A stretch of DNA of 17,130 bases from JBHIDJ01 sp046760105. GTDB taxonomy: Bacteria; Pseudomonadota; Gammaproteobacteria; Acidiferrobacterales; SPGG2. Location of the stretch: contig JBHIDJ010000057.1 of assembly GCA_046760105.1 (NCBI GenBank), positions 1-17,130 on the forward strand. The letters are read 5' to 3'. This document shows positions 1 to 8,231 of the stretch, piece by piece; positions within the stretch are counted from its first letter, which is position 1, and each line of letters begins with the position of its first letter. A program made the position numbers and the translations under genes. The notes beneath the pieces are model-generated. The model was not told the origin of the DNA and searched no databases. It worked only from the letters and a program-made list of their open reading frames with translations.

Positions 1-1
1 A

Positions 2-73
2 CACAACGTCCAAAGCATCGTTCGCGTTTTAGCTGAAGAAGAAGACCGCCAGGCCACCTTTGACAAAGATTAG
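2..73 (+). CDS. Possible C-terminal end of a gene truncated by the window edge
   Basis: An open frame enters from the left edge and stops at TAG (71-73), giving 23 residues ending EEEDRQATFDKD. The charged, helix-friendly composition looks like a real protein C-terminus, and the other two forward frames stop early (at 34-36 and 30-32). No family can be assigned from so little sequence. It would converge on the CoA-transferase gene. After the stop comes a weak wobble-rich hairpin at about 98-113 (TGCTTT...GGAGCA) without a proper U-run. This is inference from composition only. Confidence 0.3.
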   Translation, partial: HNVQSIVRVLAEEEDRQATFDKD

Positions 74-214
74 GACAGACCTGGACAGACCACTTTTTGC
101 TTTTCGGGGAGCAATTACTTTGTCGGCGCTGCGAGAGCACGGATCGCTTCGTCAGAGCTGCGAGGAAATGCGTCGTTCCCTGGGCTACGGGACAGCAGGT
201 TAGGTCCGGTCTTC

Positions 215-1411
215 TCAAGCGGCGATGACCACACCCGAGACAATCAGGTTCTCGATCTCCTTTTCCGAGTAGCCGAACTCTTGCAGCACTTCGCGAGTGT
301 GCTCGCCGAGTAGTGGCGCACCGCGGCTGATGCCACCGGGGGTCGCGGAGTACTTGACGGGATGACCGATTGTCTTGAACTCGCCCAAGCGGGTATGCGG
401 CACGGTTACCACCATCTCTCGCGCCTGCGTCTGCGGATTGGCGTGCATCTGAGCGATGTCTAATACCGGTCCGGCTGGCACCCCGGCGGCCTCCAGGCGC
501 TTCAGCCAGTCCGCCGAGATACGCGTCTTAAAGAGCGGCGTAAGCGTGTCGATCAGCACTGCCAGGTTCTTCATGCGCGCATCGTTGGTGGCGAAGCGAG
601 GGTCGTCCTTAAGCTCACCCGCCTCCAGTGCATTGACAAGCTTTAGCCAGTTCGCCTGATTGGCGGCACCGATCGTGATCCAGCCATCGGCGGTCTCGAG
701 CGCCTGGTACGGCGCATTAAGCGGATGGGCGGAGCCCATCGGTCCGGCAGGCACGCCGGTGGCAAAGGTGATGGCGGATTGCCAATAGGTATGCACGATT
801 CCGGCTTCGAACAATGATGCATCGACGCGTTGGCCTTCGCCGGTCTTGAGACGGTGCACGTAGGCAGCCAGCACACCCATGGCACCCAGAATGCCGGCGG
901 TGATGTCCGTCAACGGCGCACCGACTTTTACGGGGGGTCGCCCCGGGGCTTCACCGGTAATGCTCATCAAACCCGACATGCCCTGGGCGATGAGATCGAA
1001 ACCCCCGCGCTCAGCATACGGCCCGGTGCGACCAAAGCCGGAAAGCTCGCAGTAGATCAGACCCGGATTGATTTTACACAGCGCCTCGTACCCGAGGCCG
1101 AGCCGTTCCATCGTCCCCTTGCGGAAGTTCTCGATGACGACATCGGCGGTTGTGAGCAAACGCTTTGCGATCTCCCGGCCTTCGTCGCGCTTTAAATCGA
1201 CAGCGATGCCGCGCTTGTTGCGATTCATCATGAGGAAAGCTGCGGCCTCGCTGTTGATCGACGGCGGAACCATGCGGCGCGAATCGTCGCCGGCAGGCAT
1301 CTTCTCAAGCTTGATGACATCGGCCCCCATATCCGCAAGCATCAGTCCGCACGTCGGGCCCGCCATGACATGGGCAAGCTCGATGGTCTTGACGCCGGCG
1401 AGTGGTCCCAT
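215..1411 (-). CDS. CaiB/BaiF family (class III) CoA-transferase
   Basis: The 398-residue product has the normal length for class III CoA-transferases (formyl-CoA:oxalate transferase, CaiB, succinyl-CoA transferases), which move CoA between carboxylic acids through an enzyme-bound anhydride on an aspartate. The opening PLAGVKTIELAHVMAGPTCG, the ADMGADVIKLEK stretch (27-37), NRNKRGIAVDLK (63-74) and ENFRKGTMERLGLGYE (94-109) are family hallmarks. The catalytic aspartate is very probably D169 in GAPLTDITAGILG, the same position as in formyl-CoA transferase. It starts 2 nt after the stop of the upstream enoyl-CoA hydratase gene, so the two are surely co-translated. In such a pair the transferase would charge an acid to its CoA thioester and the hydratase would act on it. 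The acid substrate cannot be read from the sequence. It is a cytoplasmic enzyme. Confidence 0.95.
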   Translation of the reverse strand: MGPLAGVKTIELAHVMAGPTCGLMLADMGADVIKLEKMPAGDDSRRMVPPSINSEAAAFLMMNRNKRGIAVDLKRDEGREIAKRLLTTADVVIENFRKGTMERLGLGYEALCKINPGLIYCELSGFGRTGPYAERGGFDLIAQGMSGLMSITGEAPGRPPVKVGAPLTDITAGILGAMGVLAAYVHRLKTGEGQRVDASLFEAGIVHTYWQSAITFATGVPAGPMGSAHPLNAPYQALETADGWITIGAANQANWLKLVNALEAGELKDDPRFATNDARMKNLAVLIDTLTPLFKTRISADWLKRLEAAGVPAGPVLDIAQMHANPQTQAREMVVTVPHTRLGEFKTIGHPVKYSATPGGISRGAPLLGEHTREVLQEFGYSEKEIENLIVSGVVIAA

Positions 1412-1413
1412 TG

Positions 1414-2193
1414 CTAGCGTCCCTTGAAGTCCGGCTTACTCTTATTAAGAAAGGCGCGATAGCCGATCTTGAAGTCCTCGGTGCCGAAGCAGGTGAATCC
1501 TTCGTCGATCTCTTCCTCCCTGAGCGGCGTCGAATCCGCCAGGCGGTTGGCAAACTTCTTGTGCCAGCGGGCGACCAAGGGTGCGCCCTCGGCGATGCGT
1601 TGCGCGGCGGCGTTGGCCTCGATCTCGACCTGGTCGTCGGGCACGATGCGTGTCACCAATCCCTTCTCCTTCGCTTCCTGTGCGTCGAACACGCGACCTT
1701 CGAGCAGAATCTCAAGGGCTGTCGCCCGGCCCACGAGCACCATAAGTCCGCGAAGCTCGGCATGCGCCATGACGAGGCCGAGCTTATTAATAGGAATGCC
1801 GAAGCGGCTCGACTCACCGCAGATGCGGACATCACAGTGCGCCGCGATCTCTAAGCCGCCGCCGACGCAGATCCCTTTGATCATAGCCACCATGGGATGG
1901 CGGCAGTGCTCCAGTGCCTCCAGCGTACGACGGATGATGGTGCCGTAAGCGCGTGCCTGCTCGACGTTTGAGCGCTCGTTCTCAAACTCCGAGATATCGT
2001 TGCCCGGGGCAAACGCTTTCTCACCGGCGCCACGCAACACGATGCAGCGGAGGCTCTCGTCCGCTGAAAGCGATTCAATCTGTTCGCCGAGTCGCTGCCA
2101 CATGGGCTTAGTGAGTGCGTTCAGCTTCTCTGGTCGGTTGAGCACTACAGTGGCGATGGGGCCTTCGCGCTGCACTAGGATGGTGTCTGCCAT
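1414..2193 (-). CDS. Enoyl-CoA hydratase/isomerase (crotonase superfamily)
   Basis: This 259-residue crotonase-fold protein binds an acyl-CoA and stabilises an enolate in an oxyanion hole. The visible core is VVLNRPEKLNALT (16-28), the first oxyanion segment AFAPGNDISEF (60-70), and the second segment KGICVGGGLEIAAHCDVRIC (106-125). E115 in GGGLE matches the first catalytic glutamate of hydratases. At the second catalytic position the usual PE is replaced by PI (FGIPINKLGL, 131-140), so classical syn-hydration is uncertain. Isomerase, crotonobetainyl/carnitinyl-CoA-like or hydrolase activity are alternatives. It is the first gene of an operon with the CoA-transferase 2 nt downstream. The purine-rich leader (GAAAGGAAAAGGAGA just before ATG) is a strong ribosome binding site and decides the start. 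Confidence 0.93.
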   Translation of the reverse strand: MADTILVQREGPIATVVLNRPEKLNALTKPMWQRLGEQIESLSADESLRCIVLRGAGEKAFAPGNDISEFENERSNVEQARAYGTIIRRTLEALEHCRHPMVAMIKGICVGGGLEIAAHCDVRICGESSRFGIPINKLGLVMAHAELRGLMVLVGRATALEILLEGRVFDAQEAKEKGLVTRIVPDDQVEIEANAAAQRIAEGAPLVARWHKKFANRLADSTPLREEEIDEGFTCFGTEDFKIGYRAFLNKSKPDFKGR

Positions 2194-2233
2194 TCTCCTT
2201 TTCCTTTCAATGTGTTGCTCGTCGCGAACCCAC

Positions 2234-2243
2234 CCGGATCCGG
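2234..2243. promoter_or_regulatory. 10-bp perfect palindrome in a divergent promoter region
   Basis: CCGGATCCGG lies roughly midway in the 110 bp between the hydratase gene (minus) and the GarR-like gene (plus). A second CCGGATC half occurs at about 2269-2275. A TATCAT hexamer at 2262-2267 could be a -10 element for the plus-strand gene, but no convincing -35 accompanies it. The palindrome could be a regulator site or chance in GC-rich DNA. Confidence 0.25.
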
Positions 2244-2303
2244 ACGCAACGACACCTAGGGTATCATCCCCGGATCGTCAGGAAAAAACGCTAAGGGCAA
2301 CAA

Positions 2304-3185
2304 ATGGGAACACTGAGTGGAACCACGATCGGTTTTATCGGCCTCGGCCTCATGGGCCGGCCGATGAGTCTGAACTTGCAGCGGGCAGGCGCGCAGCTTG
2401 TGATCCACAACCGCAGCCGCGGGGTGGTGGATGAGCTTGCGGCCCAAGGCATGCAGCCGGCGGACTCGCCAAAGGAGGTCGCCGAGCGCACGCCAACCGT
2501 CATTCTCATGGTCTCTGACACGCCCGCCGTCGAGCAGGTACTGCTCGGCGAAGGTGGCATCATTCATGGTCTGCAAGCGGGGAGCCTGGTGATCGATATG
2601 GGAACCACCACGGTCCTGGCGACGCGACGTTTCGCAGAACGTGTCAAAGCGGCAGGCGCGGCTTACGTCGACGCCCCCGTCTCGGGCGGTCAGGTCGGTG
2701 CCGAGGCGGCGAGCCTTGCAATCATGGTGGGGGCGAGCGAGAGCGCGTTCGCGCGCGCGAAACCGATCTTCGAAGCCCTCGGCCAGAATATTACCCACGT
2801 CGGTGACATCGGCGCCGGACAAGTCGCTAAAGCCGCCAATCAGATTATCGTTGGTCTGACCATCGGCGCGGTCGCAGAAGCGCTTACACTCGCAAAACGT
2901 GCCGGCGTCGATCCCGCCAAGGTGCGGGAAGCGTTCGCGGGTGGCTTCGCCGCTTCACGCATCCTCGAGGTTCACGGGAAACGGATGATTGACGAAACCT
3001 TCGAACCCGGTGGTAAAGCCACAACGCAGCGAAAAGACATCGCGCAAGCGCTGGATCTCGCGCGCGAACTCGGTGTTGATCTACCTGCCACCACACTTAA
3101 TCGAGAGCTTTACGATCGTCTCATCGAGCGAGGTGATGGAGACCTGGATCACAGCGCACTGATCAAGGTATTGGAATCAGAATGA
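2304..3185 (+). CDS. Beta-hydroxyacid dehydrogenase, GarR/3-hydroxyisobutyrate dehydrogenase-like
   Basis: The 293-residue protein belongs to the NAD(P)-dependent beta-hydroxyacid dehydrogenase family (tartronate semialdehyde reductase, 3-hydroxyisobutyrate dehydrogenase). It has the N-terminal Rossmann motif GFIGLGLMGRPM (10-21), the substrate-binding DAPVSGGQVGAEAASLAIMVG (from 123), and the catalytic lysine K176 with N179 in GQVAKAANQ. The C-terminal helical part ends RGDGDLDHSALIKVLE, which I recognise from GarR-like proteins. The basic residue after strand 2 (HNRSR, R37) hints at NADP(H), which is inference. The likely reaction is reversible reduction of tartronate semialdehyde to glycerate or a similar short 3-hydroxyacid. 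It starts at ATG after AAGGG with about 6 nt spacing. It converges on the glyoxylate aminotransferase gene with only 16 nt between stops, and that neighbour supports a glyoxylate/glycerate role. Confidence 0.93.
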   Translation: MGTLSGTTIGFIGLGLMGRPMSLNLQRAGAQLVIHNRSRGVVDELAAQGMQPADSPKEVAERTPTVILMVSDTPAVEQVLLGEGGIIHGLQAGSLVIDMGTTTVLATRRFAERVKAAGAAYVDAPVSGGQVGAEAASLAIMVGASESAFARAKPIFEALGQNITHVGDIGAGQVAKAANQIIVGLTIGAVAEALTLAKRAGVDPAKVREAFAGGFAASRILEVHGKRMIDETFEPGGKATTQRKDIAQALDLARELGVDLPATTLNRELYDRLIERGDGDLDHSALIKVLESE

Positions 3186-3201
3186 ATGGGTGGGCGCCTA
3201 C

Positions 3202-4410
3202 TCAGGCAGCGGATGCGCTGGATTTCTCTTTGCTCCGTTGCCGTGCCGCATCCGTCAGATAACCCAGCGCCGCCGAGACACCGCCCGCCTGGAATGGAAT
3301 ACCGCTCAACGTCAGTCCCATCTCTACGCCACACAACGTGCCGGCAAGCGCGAGATCGTTGAAATCGCCGAGATGACCGATGCGGAATACCCGCCCTTTC
3401 ACTTTGCCTAAACCGGTTCCCAGCGACATGTTGAAACGATCAAGGATCAGTTCGCGCAGACGATCAGCATCGTGCCCCGGAGGGACCATGGCCGCCGTCA
3501 ACGAGCTGCTGTACTCCACCGGGTTGGTACACAGTAGCTCAAGGCCCCAAGCCTTGACCGCGCGTCGCGTCGCTTCCGCATGGCGGTCGTGGCGCGCGAA
3601 GACTTGCTCCAGTCCTTCCTCGAGCAACATTTGAAGCGCTTCGCGCAACCCATATAGCAGATTGGTAGCCGGGGTGTAGGGGAAAAACCCGCTTTTGTTA
3701 GTGGCAAGCATGTCTTGCCAATCCCAATACGAACGCTTGAACCCTGATGACTTGCTTGCGGCCAACGCCTTCTCGCTTATGGCATTGAGCCCAAGCCCGG
3801 GCGGGAGCATCAGCCCCTTTTGCGAGCAACTGACGGTGACGTCGACCTCCCACTCGTCCATGCGGTAATCGATCGAAGCGAGCGACGAAATCGTATCGAC
3901 AAACAGCAGTGCCGGATGCTTAGCGCGATCCATGGCGCCGCGAATCTCACCGATGCGACTGGTTACGCCCGTGGAAGTCTCGTTGTGCACGACCGCGACA
4001 GCCTTGATCTTACGCTCGCGGTCCTCGCTGAGCTTGGCTTCGACTACGGTCGGGTCCACGCCACTGCGCCAGTCGCCGGATACGAACTCGACATCGAGCC
4101 CAAGCCGTTTCGCCATGTTGTACCAGAGCGTAGCGAAGTGACCGGTTTCGAACATCAGTATCCGCTCACCGGGCGAAAGCGTGTTCGCAAGCGAGGCTTC
4201 CCATGCACCAGTACCGGAGCTTGGAAAAATGACAACGTGACCCTGCGTCTTAAAGATTGCTTGCAGCCCCTCGAGTATGTCCTTCGCGAGCTCGGCAAAC
4301 TCGGGACCACGATGGTCGATGGTGGGTGCCGCCATGGCGCGTAGCACGCGATCAGGCACGTTGGTCGGCCCAGGAATCTGAAGAAAATGTCGGCCTTCTT
4401 GTTTGGACAT
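3202..4410 (-). CDS. Serine/alanine-glyoxylate aminotransferase family, PLP class V
   Basis: The 402-residue fold-type I aminotransferase matches the serine-glyoxylate / alanine-glyoxylate type. The N-terminus FLQIPGPTNVPDRVL (9-23) is the family opening. SSGTGAWEA (64-72) forms the phosphate-binding turn, VDTISSLAS (171-179) contains the PLP-ring aspartate D172, and SCSQKGLMLPPGLG (194-207) carries the Schiff-base lysine K198. The C-terminal FRIGHLGDFNDLALAG is also typical. The expected reaction is transfer of an amino group from serine or alanine to glyoxylate, giving glycine plus hydroxypyruvate or pyruvate. Its neighbours are a GarR-like reductase and a glycolate oxidase-like flavoprotein, which fits glyoxylate handling. 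AGGA about 10 nt before ATG serves as ribosome binding site. The exact amino donor is not decided by sequence. Confidence 0.94.
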   Translation of the reverse strand: MSKQEGRHFLQIPGPTNVPDRVLRAMAAPTIDHRGPEFAELAKDILEGLQAIFKTQGHVVIFPSSGTGAWEASLANTLSPGERILMFETGHFATLWYNMAKRLGLDVEFVSGDWRSGVDPTVVEAKLSEDRERKIKAVAVVHNETSTGVTSRIGEIRGAMDRAKHPALLFVDTISSLASIDYRMDEWEVDVTVSCSQKGLMLPPGLGLNAISEKALAASKSSGFKRSYWDWQDMLATNKSGFFPYTPATNLLYGLREALQMLLEEGLEQVFARHDRHAEATRRAVKAWGLELLCTNPVEYSSSLTAAMVPPGHDADRLRELILDRFNMSLGTGLGKVKGRVFRIGHLGDFNDLALAGTLCGVEMGLTLSGIPFQAGGVSAALGYLTDAARQRSKEKSSASAA

Positions 4411-4538
4411 GGATGCTTTTTCCTGTCAGAGCTATTTGATGACGGAAGCTCGGATTATGCCTGTAACGCCAAGGATCTAGCAATGAACAGGGACTGCTCG
4501 CGGTGATACCGCTTTTGCCTCGTATTGCGCGGGCAAGA

Positions 4539-4547
4539 TGTTATGAT
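4539..4547 (+). promoter_or_regulatory. Candidate extended -10 promoter for the FAD/Fe-S dehydrogenase
   Basis: TGTTATGAT reads as TG-n-TATGAT, an extended -10 element, and lies 30 nt before the ATG at 4578. A matching -35 is not obvious, which is tolerated for extended -10 promoters. If it is active, transcription would begin near 4554. That excludes the upstream GTG at 4503 as the start and gives a short leader of about 24 nt. Confidence 0.4.
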
Positions 4548-4577
4548 CGGCGCATTCGACCGCCGTCGAACAAGCCT

Positions 4578-7535
4578 ATGAACGCTCCGGATTTACCCTC
4601 ACACAATGCGAATATCACGCCAGGGGATCCTCGGCTAGCGGCGCGTCTCGCGCGCGAGCTCGAAGGGGAAGTGCTGTTCGACCCTTTCAGTCGTAGCCGC
4701 TATAGCACGGATGCGTCAATTTACCAGGTTGAACCTATCGGCGTTCTGATACCCCGCACCGACCAGGATGTCGTGCGCACCATCCAGATTGCGGCAGAAG
4801 AAGGGGTGCCTGTGTTACCGCGTGGTGGCGGTACCTCGCAATGCGGGCAGACAGTGGCGAACGCTCTGGTCGTTGATGTCTCGAAGTATCTGAGCAACGT
4901 GCTCGATTTCGATCCACAGGCACGCAGGGTACGGGTTCGACCGGGTGTCATCCTGGATCAATTGAATCAATTCCTCAAGCCACACGGATTGTTCTTTCCC
5001 ATCGATCCATCGACCGCGAGCCAGGCCACTATCGGCGGGATGGCAGGAAACAATAGTTGTGGCGCGCGTTCCATCCGCTATGGAAACATGGTGCACAACG
5101 TGCATGCGATCGACGCTGTCATGGCAAACGGCGAGAGCTGGAGATTCGCCGAGGTGTCAGCAGATCTCAGTGGTCTCGCCGGTAACCCCCGCTATCAGAT
5201 GCTGGTCGAGCGCCTTCGCGCGATAGCAGCGCGCGAGGCCGATGAGATCGAGGCGCGTTTGCCCAAGCTACTACGCCGTGTTGGCGGCTATAACATCGAC
5301 TCAATCTCACCGGCGGGTCATAACATGGCGCGCCTGCTCGTCGGTTCAGAAGGCACCTTGGCGTTCTTTACCGCCATTGAGCTTGATCTACAGCCGATCC
5401 CGATACACAAGGCGTTGGCTATCTGTCACTTTCCAACCTTCTATCAGGCGATGGACGCGACGCGGCATGTCGTCACGCTGGAACCGGCAGCCGTGGAACT
5501 CGTAGATCGGACGATGATCGATCTGGCGCGCGACATTGCCGCCTTCCGGCCGACAATCGAAAAGTTTGTGAACGGTGAACCCGAGGCCTTGTTACTGGTG
5601 GAGTTTGCCGGTGACGACAATGTCGAACAGATGAACCGCCTCAAGGATCTGGACGAGCTCATGGGCACGCTTGGCTTTGCCAACTCGGTCGTGAAGGTCA
5701 CCGATCCCGCCTCTCAACGCGCCGTTTGGGAGGTGCGCAAAGCGGGTCTCAACATCATGATGTCGATGAAGGGCGACGGTAAGCCGGTCTCCTTCATCGA
5801 AGACTGTGCGGTCGCGTTAGAAGACTTGGCCGAATATACAGATCGCCTGAATAGGGTATTCGCGAAATACGACACAAGAGGCACATGGTACGCACATGCG
5901 TCTGTCGGCTGCTTGCATGTGCGGCCGGTACTTAATATGAAAGACGAAGCGGATGTACGCAAGATGCGGGCGATCGCCGAAGAAGCCTTCGCCATGGTGC
6001 GTGAGTACAAGGGCTCGCATTCGGGCGAGCACGGCGATGGCATCGTGCGCTCGGAGTTCCACGAACCCATGTTCGGTTCACGGATTGTGCGTGCCCTCGA
6101 GGAGGTCAAGGACAGCTTTGATCCGCAGGGCTTGTTCAACCCGGGCCGTATCGTGCGGCCGCCGCTTATGGATGACCGCCGCCTTTTCCGCTACATGCCC
6201 AGTTACACACCGCAAAAACTCGACACAGTCCTTGACTGGTCGGAGTGGGGCGGTTTTCCAGGCGCCGTCGAGATGTGTAACAACAACGGTGCTTGCCGTA
6301 AATCGGATCCAGGCGTGATGTGTCCGTCATACAGGGTAACCGGTGACGAGAAACACGTGACACGTGGCCGCGCCAACTCGCTGCGTTTGGCTATTACCGG
6401 TCAACTTGGGCCGGATGCTTTGGTCTCCGACGCGATGGCCGCAGCCATGGCGCTGTGTGTTTCCTGCAAAGGGTGCAAGCGCGAGTGTCCGACCGGTGTC
6501 GACATGGCACGCATGAAAATCGAGTTTCTGTATCACTATCGCAAACGCCATGGGCTACGCCTGCGCGATCGGATGATCGCTTATCTACCGCGCTATGCGC
6601 TCCGGGCAGCGCGCTGGGGCGCGTTACTCAACTTACGTGACCGACTGCCGGGGCTTCCTACCTTGAGTGAACGGCTGCTGGGCCTCAGCGCACGACGTAC
6701 GCTACCAAGGTGGCGGCCTGACTACTTCAAGTCCAGTGGCGATTTGATTACCGAGGTCACGAGCGCAAGACGCGAGGTCGTGCTGCTCATCGACACCTTT
6801 AATAGATACTTTGAACCTGAAAATGCACGTGCCGCATTGGCCGTGCTGACAGCCGCCGGTTATCACGTATACTTGCCGCGCCCAAGCGACGACCGGCCGC
6901 TTTGCTGTGGTCGTACCTTTCTCGCTGCCGGTTTAGTCGATGAGGCAAAACTCGAGGCCCAGCGCACTATTGATGCGCTCAAGCCATACCTCGAAAAGGC
7001 AATGCCAGTCATCGGCCTCGAACCCTCCTGTCTGTTCACGCTGCGCGACGAGTTTAAGGCGATGCTGCCGAGCGCAGACACCGATACACTCGCCGCCCGG
7101 GCCATGTTGTTTGAGGAGTTTCTGGCAGCGGAGCACGACGCCAGCGAGTTGGCGTTGCCGCTGAAACCAACGCGGTGGCACGAGGCGTTAGTCCATGGTC
7201 ACTGCCATCAAAAGGCGTTCGGTGTAATGGGGGCCGTGGAACGAACGCTCGGATTGATTCCAGAGCTCAAGGTCCACATGCTCGAGTCGAGCTGTTGCGG
7301 AATGGCGGGCGCCTTCGGCTTTGAGGCCGAGCATTACGATCTCTCGATGAAAATGGCCGAGCTCAGCCTATTGCCAGCGGTGCGGGCCGCCGGTAGCGAC
7401 GCCGTCATCGTTGCTGACGGGACCAGTTGTCGCCAACAGATTCGCGACGGTGCGCATCGTGAGGCGCTGCACCTCGCTCGAATCCTGCAATCCGCTTTGA
7501 TTCAAGGGTCCCAGCAATCCTCGGCGGGACCTTAA
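4578..7535 (+). CDS. Fused FAD-binding and iron-sulfur 2-hydroxyacid dehydrogenase (GlcD-GlcF type)
   Basis: This 985-residue protein joins a GlcD-like flavin half to a GlcF-like iron-sulfur half, as in YdiJ-type D-2-hydroxyacid dehydrogenases. Residues about 52-270 form the PCMH FAD domain, with PRGGGTSQCGQ (81-91) and a dense Gly/Ser stretch ending GNNSCGARS (about 157-165). The FAD-oxidase C-terminal domain follows, including HSGEHGDGIVRSEF. Cluster cysteines then appear as C567, C573 and C582, and as C627xxC630xxC633xxxC637. Two CCG-type modules close the protein: C776-C777-G, HCH (875-877) and C906-C907-G. All expected cysteines are present, so it looks functional. It should oxidise a 2-hydroxy acid (glycolate, D-lactate or D-2-hydroxyglutarate) and pass electrons to the respiratory chain at the membrane face. 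A GTG at 4503 would add 25 residues. I prefer the ATG at 4578 because family homology begins later and a promoter-like element lies between the two. No strong Shine-Dalgarno precedes either start. Confidence 0.92.
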   Translation: MNAPDLPSHNANITPGDPRLAARLARELEGEVLFDPFSRSRYSTDASIYQVEPIGVLIPRTDQDVVRTIQIAAEEGVPVLPRGGGTSQCGQTVANALVVDVSKYLSNVLDFDPQARRVRVRPGVILDQLNQFLKPHGLFFPIDPSTASQATIGGMAGNNSCGARSIRYGNMVHNVHAIDAVMANGESWRFAEVSADLSGLAGNPRYQMLVERLRAIAAREADEIEARLPKLLRRVGGYNIDSISPAGHNMARLLVGSEGTLAFFTAIELDLQPIPIHKALAICHFPTFYQAMDATRHVVTLEPAAVELVDRTMIDLARDIAAFRPTIEKFVNGEPEALLLVEFAGDDNVEQMNRLKDLDELMGTLGFANSVVKVTDPASQRAVWEVRKAGLNIMMSMKGDGKPVSFIEDCAVALEDLAEYTDRLNRVFAKYDTRGTWYAHASVGCLHVRPVLNMKDEADVRKMRAIAEEAFAMVREYKGSHSGEHGDGIVRSEFHEPMFGSRIVRALEEVKDSFDPQGLFNPGRIVRPPLMDDRRLFRYMPSYTPQKLDTVLDWSEWGGFPGAVEMCNNNGACRKSDPGVMCPSYRVTGDEKHVTRGRANSLRLAITGQLGPDALVSDAMAAAMALCVSCKGCKRECPTGVDMARMKIEFLYHYRKRHGLRLRDRMIAYLPRYALRAARWGALLNLRDRLPGLPTLSERLLGLSARRTLPRWRPDYFKSSGDLITEVTSARREVVLLIDTFNRYFEPENARAALAVLTAAGYHVYLPRPSDDRPLCCGRTFLAAGLVDEAKLEAQRTIDALKPYLEKAMPVIGLEPSCLFTLRDEFKAMLPSADTDTLAARAMLFEEFLAAEHDASELALPLKPTRWHEALVHGHCHQKAFGVMGAVERTLGLIPELKVHMLESSCCGMAGAFGFEAEHYDLSMKMAELSLLPAVRAAGSDAVIVADGTSCRQQIRDGAHREALHLARILQSALIQGSQQSSAGP

Positions 7536-7598
7536 TCCGCAAACCCGATCTCATCCCACACGACCGAACCGTCCGTCACGTCTAGACTGACTCCAGAT

Positions 7599-7623
7599 TT
7601 GTATATTGTATACCAGATAAAAT
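7599..7623. promoter_or_regulatory. Tandem TTGTATA repeat with AT-rich -10-like hexamer
   Basis: Two immediately adjacent copies of TTGTATA (7599-7605 and 7606-7612) run into CC and then TAAAAT (7618-7623). TTGTATACCA (7606-7615) is one change from the TTGTATACAA palindrome often bound by GntR/FCD-type regulators, which is family knowledge and not proof here. The element stands out as AT-rich in a GC-rich neighbourhood and lies about 190 bp before the HicB-like gene. It could be an operator or promoter for the plus-strand genes to the right. Confidence 0.35.
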
Positions 7624-7813
7624 ATGTTAGACTCCATAGCTCTTCCGACTTCTGTGTGGGTGTTGAGTCGACAGGCTAGCGCACGGGGGGCGATGTTTTT
7701 CATCCGCAGGCATGTGGTAACCCCTTGGGCGTACAATGGCGCGTGCCGGTCACTTTTTACCGCTTAAGCTACGATCCGGTAGCCGCAGACCACAAAAAGG
7801 ATAAAGACAAAAA

Positions 7814-8143
7814 GTGATTGTTCGCTTCCAGCCAAGCGTGCGTATAGAGTGGCGCGCGTATCGTGACGCGGAGACCGGTGGGTGGGTCGCGGTGTGTGAT
7901 GCGCTTGGGCGTAGCGCCGTCAATGAGACTTGGGACGGGCTCTGCGCGACGATCTTCGAGACGCAGCATGTATTTTTCACTGACCTTCTTGTGGAGGGGG
8001 AGCTGCAGCCGTTTCTTAGGGACCACGGTTTGCTAGCGCAGACGGAGTTGCCTGCGCATCTGCCCGAAAACGGCGTCAAATTCGACTTGCCAACCGTCGT
8101 GACGCCGATGGCTGGTGTTAACGTGAGTATGTCAAAGGTATAG
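7814..8143 (+). CDS. Small protein resembling HicB/DUF1902 antitoxin-like domains
   Basis: The 109-residue product starts at GTG, with AAAAAGGA 13 nt upstream. Residues 8-75 show the beta-strand / W-V-A-CDALG / helix pattern of HicB-type and DUF1902 partial RNase-H-like folds: VRIEWRAYRDAETGGWVAVC, then a long helix, then LVEGELQPFLRDHGL. The similarity is remote and by pattern only. No HicA-like partner (small dsRNA-binding fold with a catalytic histidine) is visible within 300 bp either side, so a working toxin-antitoxin pair is unlikely here. A short open stretch before it ends with TGA overlapping the GTG (GTGA at 7814-7817) and may couple translation. The function is unknown. Confidence 0.55.
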   Translation: MIVRFQPSVRIEWRAYRDAETGGWVAVCDALGRSAVNETWDGLCATIFETQHVFFTDLLVEGELQPFLRDHGLLAQTELPAHLPENGVKFDLPTVVTPMAGVNVSMSKV

Positions 8144-8231
8144 GTATAGCCAACTGCAAAACAGAACCCAGCGGATGGCCGATCAGCAAAACCATTGATT
8201 ACTTCAGAATGGAACCGCGGAGAAAACGGCG

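Noticed and set aside
98..113. Hairpin TGCTTT-TCGG-GGAGCA as an intrinsic terminator
   Set aside because: The stem depends on two G-U wobbles and no U-tract follows, so it was not listed as a terminator.
4503..4577. 25-residue N-terminal extension of the FAD/Fe-S dehydrogenase from a GTG start
   Set aside because: The added residues are arginine/proline-rich and outside the family fold, and an extended -10 promoter element overlaps them. The ATG at 4578 is preferred.
7743..7817. 24-codon GTG frame ending at GTGA before the HicB-like gene, considered as a HicA remnant
   Set aside because: It shows no HicA motif (no GSHH or dsRBD pattern) and no ribosome binding site. It is mentioned only as possible translational coupling.
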